A DNA stretch of 64,000 bases from assembly GCA_036925085.1 (NCBI GenBank), contig JAUPFP010000042.1, positions 186,001-250,000 on the forward strand, given 5' to 3'. Positions within the stretch are counted from its first letter, which is position 1. Each line of letters begins with the position of its first letter. The notes under the pieces are model-generated. The model ran no database searches. It had not been told where the DNA came from and saw only the letters and a program-made list of their open reading frames with translations. Source of the stretch: Brachycybe producta. Lineage: Eukaryota; Arthropoda; Diplopoda; Playtdesmida; Andrognathidae. The position numbers and the translations under genes are program-made. Shown here in pieces: positions 49,679 to 63,206 of this stretch.

Positions 49679-52600
49679 TTATATAATTATCTCTATCTGG
49701 TCTAATGCCCATTGGTCAGTGTTCTGTCCAGAGTGGTCAGGTTGCCACCATCTTAACTGGACTTCAGGTTGTCGAGCATCGAATGGAATGTCGTAAATTA
49801 AACGACGAGGCTGAAAATAAATTATTAAAAAATTATATTCATTGGAAATTTATCAAATAATTCAAGTAATTGGAATATTAAAAAAAATTGATTTGATTAA
49901 AAAAAATTTAAGAATTTACTCAAGTTGTTTTTTAAGAATTCATTCAATTTAAGGAAATAAATTCCTTAACAATTTATAACAAAATTCAATTAATTAAAAT
50001 TAGACTTAATTAAAAAAATTAAATTAAAATTAAATTAAAAAACGAAAACGTATAATGTATAAATATATGCAGTAAATTTAAAAAGCCGATTAGATTAAGA
50101 AATTTAACGAATTCACTTAAAGAATTAAATTAAAAAAAAAATCACTGAATTTATTATAAAAAAAAGTATAAGAATTCAATCAGTTAAATTTAGAGTCAAT
50201 TATAAATTTAAAAAAAATAAATTCAAAAAGGAAACAACCTAAGAATACGTAAAAATTTAGAAGAAACAAATCGTATAAATATAGGCCTACTAAAAATACT
50301 TAAAATAGTCATTGCTGAAAAAATATAATGTCAAAAATAAATTAAAAACGTCCGAACCTTTAGAAAATCTCTAGGTTGGTGTATTGCAATCAAATTCCAC
50401 GTTCGACCCCGTGAAACACTAAATTGAAGCAATACACTTCTATTCTCATGATGACTCGCAGACAAATTTACTTTGCAGTTATCTTGTTCCTCACTACTAC
50501 CAATTCTCAGCACAAACAACAACTTACTGTAACATGAACCCAAAATTTGCATAATAAATATAAGCAACTTCATTACTAATTATAAAACATTTCAAAGCAA
50601 ACCTTGCATGTCTTAAATCAAGTTGGTGTGTGGTGGCTTGACGGCTTCCACAGCCACCAAAATAAAGATAATTCTTTCGACCCAATGGTGTCAGAGAACC
50701 ACAGCCATTCAAACTGACATCTCCACCAAAAATTGTATGCCACCTCTTTTCTAATGGATCTGCATCGTCAAAACTTTCAAATAAACCATTTGGTTGCATC
50801 GCCTTTGCTTGAAGTTTACAATAATTATCTGTAAAAATTGCAAAATTATAAAACAATACTAAAACATAAAAAGGCAAAAAGTATTCAGTTTCTCAAATTG
50901 CTGCCGATCGAGCGCGAGATTTATAACCTTCTTTAATGGGAACACAATTAGAAATGGGATCACAGTCATTGACACATGCTTCTCCAATTTGCACATCATC
51001 AATTCCAAATCCATTGTATATGTTAGTGTTATTATTTCTAATAAAATGCCATCGAAACTGAGTTGTACTGCAACCAAAAAGTTTAAAATTAATAATAGAA
51101 ACCGAAAATCTAACTGAATAATGTATAAATTAGACAACCTCGAGATGGTTTTCGATGGCAAGGAAATAATCACTTGTGTCCACTGGCCGTACACTTGCGA
51201 TGTAAACAGAGAACCTTCTTGATAAACATTGTGTGGACACTCCGATCCACGGGCTAAGGTGTTTGCAGGGAAACATGAAGACTCCACTAAACTCCATTTA
51301 TCTTAGTTCATATTAAAAAAAATAGCAATGAACTTAAAGTACAACGTGTTGATTTAAAAAATGAAATACCTAAGTTTTGATCAGTCCTGTATTCTAATAG
51401 AACATAATTGGTATTGCAGGCGTCATTTTTTGTGCAGCCAACAATTATCTATTGAAAATAAATTTTTCAGACAATAAAAGTTAATTGTTTCTTGTTTTTG
51501 TTTTTTAAATATACTTTAAAACGAAGAATGTAGTTCTCTCCAATTATTAATTCTCTAGTTGTTAGTCCCAGGTTGTTTTTAAAAGAAATGGCTTTGTGAC
51601 TCGTGTTCCAGACCATAACATGTCCCCATTTGGAGTCACAAAATCCGGGCACAACCTGAAATTGTATGGTTTGTCAATATACGAACAACAATTTGTATAA
51701 ATTTCAGCTATAATCGCCACTGCCACCAACAAAAACACCCCCACCACTAGTGACCAGTGCCACCGACACACCAGTGGTCACCGCTGCCGCCACCACCACT
51801 ATTTCCCAAGTGGCCACTGTCACCAGCACAACCATCAGCATCAGCTTTATCATGATCACCAGGATATTTGTAAAAAAAAAAATACAGCAATTCATAGATG
51901 TTGAAAAGTGTAGCATGCACCTTTCCACCCGGAGTGAACCACCATTTATCTGTAAAAGAAGCAAGATGTGGATCCTCGAAAGTCTCATTCAACGTCGCTG
52001 GATTGATGTCAGAGCCACCAATCAGGATGTCATCAATAACCCAAAATCCAGACGCATCACTATCATAATCATATTTCTTTGTAGTAAATTTCAAACAATT
52101 CGTTCGACTTTGCCACCATCGAAACCGAGTCGATGCAGTCCGTGCTTCCAGAGGCAAAACAATATAATCTGTCTGCAACACAACGTACAACTGATGGACC
52201 ATCTCATAAAGAATGTGCCACGTAATACCTATTTATTAAAATGAAACCATGCGTGTATAATTGCATACAATAATTATATTATAAGACATCATGCATCTTT
52301 TCGGTTGAAATGTTCCAAACCTCCGTTAACTGAATATTGAAGGTACAAATTATCAGATTGTTTTCCTCTACAGACTGACTCATCAACAAAACCTCGAAAC
52401 ACAACAACGTAATGTAAAAACCTTGATGAAACAATTAACAAATTAAAATAACTTCTACCTAACATATATGACAACATTGAATGTTTACTTAGCATCCTGT
52501 AGATTTAAATCAATAGTTTCTAGAAGCCTTGATCCACATTTGTTCAATATGACGGCATTTGTTTCAATAACATCATGATCATTAGAACTGACAAAACCTC

Positions 52601-55600
52601 CGAAAAGAATACGCCAATGTGGCTCCAAAACAATTTTACTGAAAGAATCTCTTAAATGATCCTTCAATTAAAAATAAAAACAACAGGTAGCGTAAGTGAA
52701 AAAACAACAATTTATTAAACAACACTCACTCTATGGTTCTTCTTTACAATTTCACAGTATCTTCCTTCATAACCGTCGTCACAAGCGCAAATGGGATAGG
52801 TTCTGGACGATCCGTGGCCGTGACAAAGATCTGAGCACCCTGGACCGATATAAACATCTCGAAGACCCCACTTGAAGGAATTAGTAAAACTAGTGGCAAC
52901 ATTGTCAAGAGACGACGAAGCGAACTGTATCCATCGAAATCGAATACTATCGGACACTAGACGTCCAAACATAGGAATTCTCTCGCGGGTCCATGCTCTG
53001 GGAGAGTCGTAGATACTAGCGGAACCAACGGCTCCAACGCGACCACTTCGAATTCGGTCACCACAAGCACCGATAGTATCATCTGGTAAGCATTCGGTTA
53101 GTACCAGTTGCCAGCTGTGACCTCTGTCAATAGAATACTGAACGTAGACCGGTGGTATGTATGTGCTCTCGTTATGATCATCACATCCGCTAGCTAACTG
53201 ATTAAAATAAATGATCATTATTAATATGGTAAAATTAACAAATTGTTTGAAAATCGTGTGGCTAAAGGCTTACAGAGAATTCTAATACAGAGTCACTCGA
53301 AGTTTGGATGTCACTCGTTTCCAGAAGTGCATCCTCAGCGCCACTCACCACTTCGCCAACGGCCACAATAGTGTTTGACCGACAGAAAGAAACAAGTTCC
53401 ACGTTGCTGCTGTACAGCCAAAAATTACTTAAAGTGGACGATCCATTGAGGAGATCAACAAATGTGGTTGGTGTTGATATGCCACCGCCGATCATTACAT
53501 TGTCTATAGCCCAATCGTTCTGAGCTCGACCTCCGTGTTCTAGTTGCCACCATCGAAGCAATACACCCAAGTGGCGAACACGAGATGGTAAAGGAATCGT
53601 TAGAATGCTACACAAAACAGCAAGAATCATTCAAATGTAAAAACTTCACATGTGGTCACTGTACCTTTTATTTTGATAAACTTTATAATCAATTTCTATT
53701 AAAGTTGACCACTTGAGACCTGCGTCAAACGAATACTGAAGAAATACATTCTGATGTCTGCTTGCAATTGGAGTGATACAGCCGTATACAAAAGTAAAAC
53801 GAACATCAACGGCAGTCCGCAAATCCAAAAAGGTAGTTTGTAGAAGTCTAATGCAACCCTGAAGTCAGTAATTCCAAAGTCGCTGTTTGTGCATTAATTT
53901 TAAAATGTTTGCTAATTTTAAAAACCCACTCCATAAAAATGTAAGGCTGAACCACTGCCTATGGATCCGCAAAGATCAGAAACAATCCCTCCTTTGACAA
54001 TCGCCCACTTTTTTGATGACACCTCAATAGAAGGTTCAAATTCATCACGAAGACTAACAGAAAGAGGTGATTTCGGAATGTTGCATATATCACCATTCCA
54101 ACCGTCATCACATCTGTGGTTCACGAGAAAAGTTTGATAACTCACTTAAAAAAATCAAAGCTATTTTTAAAAACACTCCATAAAAACAATCTTTTTATAG
54201 AAAATTTAAAATTATTTTCGTTACTTTGAATCTACCAGTAACATAAAAGTTTATTTTAAAGCATCTGCCAGTCTAGTTTTCTAAAAAAAACTTAAAAGTT
54301 GTAAATGCCTCTTGAATTTAGGAACTAAATTAAAAACAACGTGAACTTGTTTTATATACTGTATACTGTATAATAGGTTCTTGTTAAAATAGATAAAAAC
54401 TATTGCAAATGGAAATTCATGAAATGAATGTATCTTGTGAAATATCTAACCTGCATTTTCCAAGTTCACATTTGCCACGACCACTACAACCATTTTGACA
54501 CTCTTGTCCTATATAAACAGAACCTAAAGCCCAAGTCTCACTATACTGAAACTTAGGTTTTTGAATCCATCGAAACCTCGTTCCTCTAGAGCTTGTATAA
54601 TGCGGAAGCATAAAAGTGACTCTGTTGTATCCGAAGTAGAGATTCGAAAAGTAAATGCTAGGTTCTTGTGGGTTGGTGCACCCAATGTCCGAAAGAAGAC
54701 ACTTCTCTTGTACCAAACGCCAAGACTTTCCAGCATCCAAAGAGTATTCCAATTCAATGGCTATAAAAATTTAAAACGAACAGAATCAACCACTAACAAC
54801 TTCATTTCTAAAAAAATATACCATAGCACGATGGACGTTCACGACAACCCATCGTTAGCTCGAACTGAATGTAACTCAAGTCGGTGACCGCAACTTCTGT
54901 GGTTATCGCATATCTCTCGTCATCGTGTCCTATAAATTATACATCATGATTATGGTTCAAACCCTTTTTGAGTACATTATGAGATAATTTGTGACCCATA
55001 CATGCAATAATAATCAGTTTGATACAAAATAAAAATGAAAAAAATGTACAAATTGCAAAATCTTTGAAAATTTGCATAAAGTTGTCTAATTTCACTTATT
55101 TTAAAAATACTTTTTGGTCAGAAAATACTTTATAGAGGGTTTCTGCAACTAACAAAATCATTTCCATTTCGATATTGCATTTTCTGTTATTACTTCTGCC
55201 AATTTTAGCTATTAATTAATTGCTTCTGATATGTAACTGTGCTCTTTCTATATAATATACTTTTTTATTTGAATAAAAGAAATACCTTCCTTGTGTATTC
55301 TATATTTTTGGGGTATATTTGATATTTGCAGACGGACGATTTCTAAACACAATTTGCACATTTCTGAATTTATTATTTGCAAGAATGTTTTAGCCTTAAT
55401 GATTACAATTTTACCGGCAAAACTTAACGTGTTGCTTAATCTTCCACAAACTGGCTGCATAAGAGCACCTGGAGTTGAGATCCAATTGGTTTCATGAGAA
55501 GGTCCAAAATCATCATTCAATGTCAAAAGTCCATAATCGTCACCACCAATGTAAATCTGTGTTGAAAGTACATTTTGTGGCAAGTTACGTTCCTGAATCT

Positions 55601-58600
55601 AAGCATTATATAGAGGTATTATATGCTCAACCTGATCAATGGCCCAGCCAGCATGAAACGTTCCATCAGCTGATGGTTGGCTCCATTTCAACATTGTTGC
55701 TTGGGTGCGAGCTTCTTCTGGTAACTCGACTGTTACAAATGAAGTTAAGTGCCGATTGGTTCCGAAATTAAGCTCCTCTAAAGCCACCCAAAAAATCCCA
55801 CCGTTAATGGAATAGTGAAAGAATATCGGAGTTGTTGTTGACCACTTAGCAGACTCACGACCACATCCAAGTCGCAAATAAAACTGCACAGCACTAATAT
55901 TTTTTTTCAAACAACAATCATTTGAACATATTTACAGTATAGAATTTAACCTTAATTCATTTAGTATGCTGTACCTAGTTAATGTAAGATTAAGATCTTG
56001 ACTAATTAAATATCTGCTGCCACGTCCGTTAAAAACCAAACTTGTACCGGTGATGAGTGTTCCGCATGCAGTCGAAACCTCTGCACCGCTCACAGATCTC
56101 CAGAAGAAAGAAGACCTCAATGCAGCTACAGCCGTCATTGCAACAGTTGGCCTTTCGACAATGTCAGATTTGCGTACAAGAGAATTAATTTCGAAATTCT
56201 CCTTTAAATGTCGTGGATTACTTTTTAGCAGATGTTCGCAAGTGGAACCGTCACGATCAGCGTCACACTGGCACATAACGCCATTAAGGCAAGCACCGTG
56301 GCCATGACAATGATAATCGCATGCCGGACCAATGTAAATATTATCTAAGCCCCAAGTAAATACAGCGCTATCGTTTTTAGATGAAAAAAATCCTTGAAAC
56401 CAACGAAATCTGACAGTTCTAGAAATTTCAAAACAGTCAATGTGATGAAAATGTAAAAAATTCACAATATTAAAAAAATCTAAACAATTAAAAAGGCAAC
56501 ATGCATACCCGCAAATACCGAGACCATCTAGTGGTATAACAACTCGTTCCCATTCCGCTTCGGTATTCAAATAAAATATCGTCGGGCCGCTTGAAGTTCT
56601 TAAATCATCATCAAACGTTGACATGTGGTTGCGATCCAAAACAGAGTCGGTGTGGATGCTGATAACTAATTTCCATGTACGGCCAAGATCCGTTGAATAT
56701 TCTAATCGAATTGGATGCCGTTCACTTGAAATAAACTCACAACCGACTTTCATCTAATAAAAATAATACCACAAGAAAACCGAAAATCAGTAATTTAAAG
56801 GTTAAAACAAAAAGTAATTGCAGCTCTCTCAGTGCACAGTCCGTAGCACGTTTATATCCGTTGAGGCCTTTAGGCATTGTAATATATCAGAGCGCCTCGT
56901 GTTTGACAATTATTTCATCATTAAATTAATAAGATTTACACGAAAATTTTGTCCCGGTTAATAGTCGAAATATTTAATTTGACACCTCTTCTGATGAAAA
57001 TTTGAAGTCTTCTAAAAATCAGGGGCTTAGAACTTAGAAGCCAAAGACGATGCGTGACATTTATATAAAATAAGTACTACATTTTGACAATGAAATGGTA
57101 TTATAGCGATTGAGAATTTGGTGGACGTTAGAAATAAATAAAAGAAGCTGCTCATTGTTTCTTTATAAGGTCAAAACGTAGAATATGCTTAGACTATTAC
57201 TTTGCGTAGTAGTACTAGTAAAGTAGTAGTCTAAGGAATATGGTCTCTAATTATAGTCTCTTACTTGGAACTCAATTTATGCAGAACATTGCTTTTGTCA
57301 CTTATTCTATTTGGCTTCTAAGCCTTTTGTATATACTAATACATGTATATACAGTACTTCATTCAGGATGCTAAAAACTGAGCTTCAAGACCGAAAAATA
57401 CCACAGTGTGCAGTTTGGAGTTTTTGTCCGAATTGCTGTTAAAATATTGAAGCCATTTCCCCCACAAACACTGATAAAAATGAGCAATATACTTCAAACT
57501 GAACGACGCTATCAGCAGTCACATGAACATCCTTAGTATAAGAAGCCTTTTCACCATGTTCATCGTCAAAAACTAGACCAACACGGCTACCTGAACTAAA
57601 AGTTTAAAAAAATAAAACGTTTGTTCATTTTATTTCTTTTATAGTCATTTAACTACAAAAAACTATAACCTGTCACAAAATGATCCAATGTGACCTCCAG
57701 GCCAATCCAACCACACACTGAGTTCTGGACCCAACTCTTTATTGTCCAACGTGTCATAAAGTACATCAGGTGGCAAAAGGGTACCACTGACAAGAACACT
57801 GTCCAGAGCCCATTCGAAAGTGAAATCAAATTGGAGCTCGGATAATTGAGAATCTACATTTTCAAGAACAAAAAACAATAACTTGAAGTCAGAAGTAACA
57901 AAATTAGCGAAACTAAACAGTAAAAAAACTAGAATAACAATTTAATTTTAACAAATGTAATTTAAAATAACAAGAGGAAACAATACGCTGTGGCTGCCAA
58001 AAGCGAAGTCGCGTACAGTTTGTTCGAACACCTCCAACGTACTGCAATGGAACGACATGTCTTGCAGAATTTTTAGTCAGTACATAAGGAATTTCCTAAA
58101 AATATACGAAAAAACGTTTTAATAAAAAAGTCTAAAGCAGTAACATTGACTTTACTTTCAAAAAATTCCAGGTGATGCCTCCATTATTCGAATATTGCAA
58201 AAGTATTGAATGCAATCGTGATTGCAGAGAATATGACCCAGAATCATTGGATGTCATCTGTTCGCAACCAAGTTTTAAAGTGAACTGAACGTACATTGCA
58301 TTCGAAAGATCTAAATCTCGAGTGACAATCATCCTCATTCCTCGCTCTCCATCGAAAACAAGAGCCGGTCCACTGACAACTGATCCACAGTAATCAGATT
58401 CGATCGTGGCTCCGTACATTTCGAGCCAACGTTTACGAGAAGTTGATATGTTGCCATCGAACACCTCTCGAAATTGGCATGGCAAAGAAACGGTAGGAAC
58501 ACAATGTGGTCCTTCGAAACCATCATCACAACTGTTAAGGAAATAAATATTTTATGGCATATTTTCTTTGAAGATAGATTTTATCATCACAATTGAGAAA

Positions 58601-61600
58601 CCTGCAGGTTTGATTACGACATTCGCCGTGACCAGAGCACATCCATGGACAATCATTTCCTAAGTAAATATTATCCAAAGCCCAGCCTAAATTATCACTA
58701 GAAGTAGATGTTTTCCTCCAACGAAATCTCGTTGAAGATGATCTGCAAATTGTAACCATATGCCATAAAAATCATTAAAATTGTATAAAATTTTTTTAAA
58801 ATAATTATAATAGATAAAAATAAGAGACGATTTTCAGTTTCGGCGTGCGTCTACAACACCCAATTTTTAGAAGCCCCAAAAATTCAAAACTTTAGTCAAC
58901 GATACACTCCTTTATCAGATTCTGTTGTGCAGTCTGTATCCGGTCAATTTCCAAAAATGGAAACACCTTTTCATATTTATCATTTTTTTTTTTCATAATT
59001 TCATTTTTGTAAAACAACAGAGGCGCCCAAAATGCCCCAGTGCATAGGGACCACAACAGATACAAACGCGCCACTGATATAAATTTAAAAAAATGGCTAG
59101 GCCATACTTTTAGATGAAATTTAAATTTAAAATGTTAAATTTATCTACAAAACATTATGATTTATTGGTTTAAAAACTATGGTTAATTTCATGTATTAGA
59201 ATTAATCTCATGCACTGACACCGCTCTCGATGAAACAGATGTCGTGATTCGTGTCCAACGCCCATGATACACTTCAGCAACGTAGCGACTACTCATTTGA
59301 TATTCTAAACATCCCAACTGCGGTGGTACACAGATATCTTGCAATAAATTCCAAGAATGTCCACCGTCAACTGAATATTCCAAATCTACTGCAAATGACA
59401 ACGTAGCTACGGTGTCTAGTGCAACTAATGAATGCTTCTCGCAATTTACTGCCAGATCGAACTGAAGAAACGCTCCGTCGGTAATAGCAAAATCTTCCGT
59501 TTCCACAAACTGAAGCTCTTCATAAAAAGAAAAAGAGAAAAATTTAGATTGACTTATAAAGTTTATTGTTATGGCACTAACCATCCGCTTTAGAGTAGTA
59601 CAAAACATTCCCTTTGCCAAAACAGTATCGACCGACACTGGCATTGACAGTTCTGTACCAATGTTCGACCGATATGGCGGTAAAATCTTCAAAAAAACTT
59701 TGCGGATGACGACTATCATCAGCTGCAAAAACTACATTATCCAATGCCCAAGGAGCTCTTTCATCTTCTTCGTCAGTTGGAGAAATCTTGTTCAAAGGTT
59801 GCCACCAGCGAAAATTTGTGGCCGACGTTCTCGCTTCGCTTGGCAAATCAATAACGTAGCTTTTTGGTAAAGAAGACATAGAAACGGTTTTTTCTGAATT
59901 AACATCGAATGTCCGGTAATCGAACTGAAGCAGCGGCTGCCAGGATAATCCATTCGTTATAGAATACTGCATCACCAAGGACTCGTTTCGTTCTCTAGGA
60001 ACGTGGCATGTGGATACCTCATCCTTCCACCCGAGCCTCAAAAGAAACTTTACATTTCTATAAAATAAAAAAAAATGATTGCTATCAACGAACACACAAG
60101 TAATCGGACTCAAGTGTTCTGTACCTGATCCGTCTAGTATCTAGGCAGACAGTTCGAGCTTCTCTTGTACCATTGCCTCCAAAATAAAGAGTGTTTCCCA
60201 TAGCCAATGGGCCGCAGCCCGTTCCGAGCCAACCACCGTAAATAACTTGCCATAAAGGTCCGGGATTATTCACATCAGAACTATCAAATTTGTCAGATAA
60301 ATTATCGGGATGTGCTCTCAAAGGAGTACACAAAGGACCTACAGAAATAGCATCAAATAAAAATTATTGTTCCAAGGTAAAAATACACTTGCAGATACTT
60401 TTGTATCCTGTGTCACAGTGGCAAGTTCCAGATAAGCAAACACCGCGTCCAAAACACCAATCAGGACATGGACGTCCGATATAAACATTCTTTAAAGCAA
60501 AAGCTCCAATGGCTTTTGTCTTATTCATAGAACTCTGTTGTGACCATCGGAATGTAACTTTACTAAAATGGACATAAACGAAAAAGAATGAAATCCCAGA
60601 CATAGTTGATATTTTTAATATAACGCTTGTAATTATTTAGGCCTACTTTGATGCAATCTGACGAGAAATCATTAAAACAATTAGAGTCCATTGACCATGA
60701 GTGCCCATGTAATAAACGCTGGCTTCTTGAAAGATTCCACATGATAACTCCGGATAGCATTCGTCCTCAACGAATCTCCATGACATGCCACAATCATGAG
60801 AGTATTCGAGTCGCACGGGTGACGTGTATGAGAATGTATCCGTACAACCGACACTTATCTTCATTATGAAAATATAAAAATGTTTTATACAAATTTATAA
60901 CGTACAATTTGAATTATGGCGGATTAAAAAAAAAGCTACAATCATATGCTACTATTTACACCTGAAATTGAATTATATCTCCTTCAGCCACAATCATTTC
61001 GTGAGTGATTGCGAACCGATGCAGCTCTGGTCCATCAAATACCAAAGTTTGATCATTGGACAGGCAATATCTACGAAGTGTAACGGTTGTATGAAATGCC
61101 CAGGACTCATGATCAGCTGAGATCGTAGTGTGGTTCTCTGTGTTGCTGATAAATACCTACGTGTAATCGAAATCAAGAACTTAGAATTGTCATTAATAGG
61201 ATTCCCACCAAAAGTCAATTTTCATTTGTCCTAAGTTCTTAAAGGGTAATTTATTCTATTTTTTTTTCTAAATTGCATAACAAATAAAGTATTCAAACTT
61301 TTCAAGAAATATCACTTCAAGCTGTGAAAAAATAAAAAAATAAATAAGAGCGACTTTTCGTGGTCGAGCTGAACTGCAAATGTGGTCGGCGTGTGGCGAA
61401 AGCAACGCTAGAGTCGACTGCCAGCTGTTGATTTGTGTTTCAAGTGTAGTTGAATGAACAGCAGAAAGTGGTCGTATAGAGTCAAATCAAGTGGTCCTTT
61501 TTTTGGCCACATGTCGACCACTTTTTGCAGTCCATCTCGACCACTGAAAGTCTCTCTCCTCTGAACGCCCTAAAGATTTATTCTTTTCCATGTACGTGGG

Positions 61601-63206
61601 AATTTTTTTAAATTTATAGAAAAATGTACGAGTCTTTCTTTACTCGTAAATGTAGTAAGTGCTGGGAAAGTGCCAATTTGTAAAAGTAACAAGTTACAGT
61701 AACTGAATGACTTTTCTCCTCAATAAATGTAAAGCAATCTCTGTATGTGTCACTAATTACTTTACAGAAGTAACATTCCAATCACTGACATTTCAAATAA
61801 TAATAATAATAAAACTGCAAACATTCTGAAATGAAGTGGACGGTGAGGACTGCTCAACACCAACTCGATCTACAAAGTTAATTTCGTCCAAAGCCCAAGA
61901 ATAACGATCTCTGACAACAGAGTCAATAGGCTGCCACCAACGTATTCGAGTACAGTTCGTTTGAGCAGCCTTTGGAAGCAACACGGACTCGAGATGAGGT
62001 TTCCGATGTTGATCCTCTGCGTACTCTTTTATTAAATACCACTTGTTGCCGGCATCGTTTGAAAACTGAAGAAGAACTCCGATGCCAAAAGCATATTTGT
62101 TTTTACACGTTGTTCTAGCTAGTCTAGTCGAGTCGTTAAAAGACGACACCAACAAATCTTCCCCACGACCAATTTGTAAAAAGAACTGCAACATGTCAAT
62201 ATCGTGCGTGTGCAAATCAGGTGTCACCAACTGTCGAACGCCGTCCTTTAAAGTACAATATCAAATTTTAATGCTTAAAAAATCTCATGTTGAACGAGTT
62301 CTTCGTTAAATACTAAAACCTCTGCAAAATAAATTGCTCCTCCAGAAGCAAGAATTCCACATTCTTTTTGTTGCTCTTCTTCGGTAAATACTTTTCCACC
62401 AGTTGTCTCGAATCCAGATTTCCGCACCTCTTTTGCAGAAGTCATCTTTCCGTTGATGATATTAGGCATCTTCTCCTTCGGAAGACATCTTGGACCGTAA
62501 AACTTCTTGTCGCATCTTAACAAAAAGTTTAACTTTTCAATTGTTTCTTTCACTACATCTTCTTTTGATGATTATTTCGACTAATTACTCACAAACAAAC
62601 GCCGTCAACACAAAGTCCATGACCACTGCACAAATCTGGGCATTGAGGTCCAATGTAAATATTGTCAATTCCCCAGGACTCATCAGAACCATCATTTTTT
62701 AATAACGTTTGGATAAATCGAAATTTTGTTGACTCCGACCTAAATAAAATTCAAGAACACTAACAATATGACGTTCCTTCAAGGACAAGAAAGTTCGTTT
62801 GAGAGCTAACCAAGTGTTCGGTGGTAAACTGATCGTGACCCTTTTCCAGTCTTTAAATTCTGATGCAAAGTACACGGTTCCCTGTGAGTAGAGTCCGTGG
62901 CAAAGTTTCGAAGGTGGAAGACATGGCTTTTGAACAAGGTTCCAAGTCATGCCGTGATCAATTGAAAATTCTAGGTTAATCTAGTTTTTATTCATTAAAA
63001 AAAGTTAAATGAATCAACGAAACAATGATCGATTGGATAAGAAACAACCACTAACATTACTGTGGGCTTTCATTTGTCCAGAATCACCATCACAATGCAA
63101 GACAAGCTCAAACTGCAACATGAACGAAGGTCCGATGTCCATCGACTTCAACTCAATCAGCCGAGAAGAAAACATTTGCTGCATTCGATCAGCACGATTT
63201 CCAATT
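49679..63206 (-). CDS. RELN: Reelin, 3' part of the gene (repeats 2-8), 5' end outside window
   Basis: Large secreted glycoprotein; in vertebrates it binds VLDLR/ApoER2 through its central repeats and controls neuronal positioning via Dab1. I traced 36 exons (minus strand): 63206-63056, 62980-62811, 62739-62593, 62515-62320, 62245-61823, 61156-60962, 60858-60647, 60562-60399, 60338-60125, 60057-59582, 59517-59220, 58742-58602, 58531-58156, 58095-57987, 57853-57670, 57586-57493, 56753-56509, 56418-55975, 55893-55632, 55556-55415, 54929-54822, 54760-54451, 54113-53930, 53858-53665, 53607-53274, 53197-52730, 52661-52489, 52421-52321, 52228-51921, 51655-51515, 51448-51370, 51301-51139, 51067-50928, 50828-50603, 50526-50358, 49810-49679. 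Phases match throughout; 2,623 residues to the stop. Seven modules each pair two BNR/Asp-box-like subrepeats (LEYSxDxGxxW, TRFRWxQ, WALDNVxIG) around an EGF unit such as CPDLCSGHGLCVDGVCLC and CSGHGECRNQTCSC. The last EGF is degenerate. The chain stops right after the final subrepeat (WALDQIEIII), without the basic tail of vertebrate reelin. Reeler domain and repeat 1 must lie beyond 64000. Weakest junctions: donor at 59219 and acceptor before 60858. Confidence 0.95.
61348..61558. mobile_element. Inverted-repeat element (gagcgactttt family), copy 2
   Basis: Starts gagcgacttttcgtggtcga. The right half contains cgaccactttttgcagtcca and tctcgaccactgaaagtctc. Within this copy aaatgtggtcggcgtgtggc and ggccacatgtcgaccac pair. 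Homologue of 4477-4677, here in a reelin intron. Confidence 0.7.
61658..61789. mobile_element. hAT-like MITE in reelin intron, 132 bp
   Basis: Left agtgctgggaaagtgccaat. Right aagtaacattccaatcactg. Internal aaaagtaacaagttac and attactttacagaagtaac pair. The terminal pattern is close to that of 35925-36312. Family assignment is an inference. Confidence 0.55.

Noticed and set aside
51704..51920. Minus-strand valine/glycine-rich frames downstream of a reelin exon
   Set aside because: Intronic ccaccn-type simple repeat between the reelin donor at 51920 and acceptor at 51656.
51750..52244. Plus-strand open frame of 164 codons
   Set aside because: Shadow of a reelin exon and the adjoining repetitive intron.
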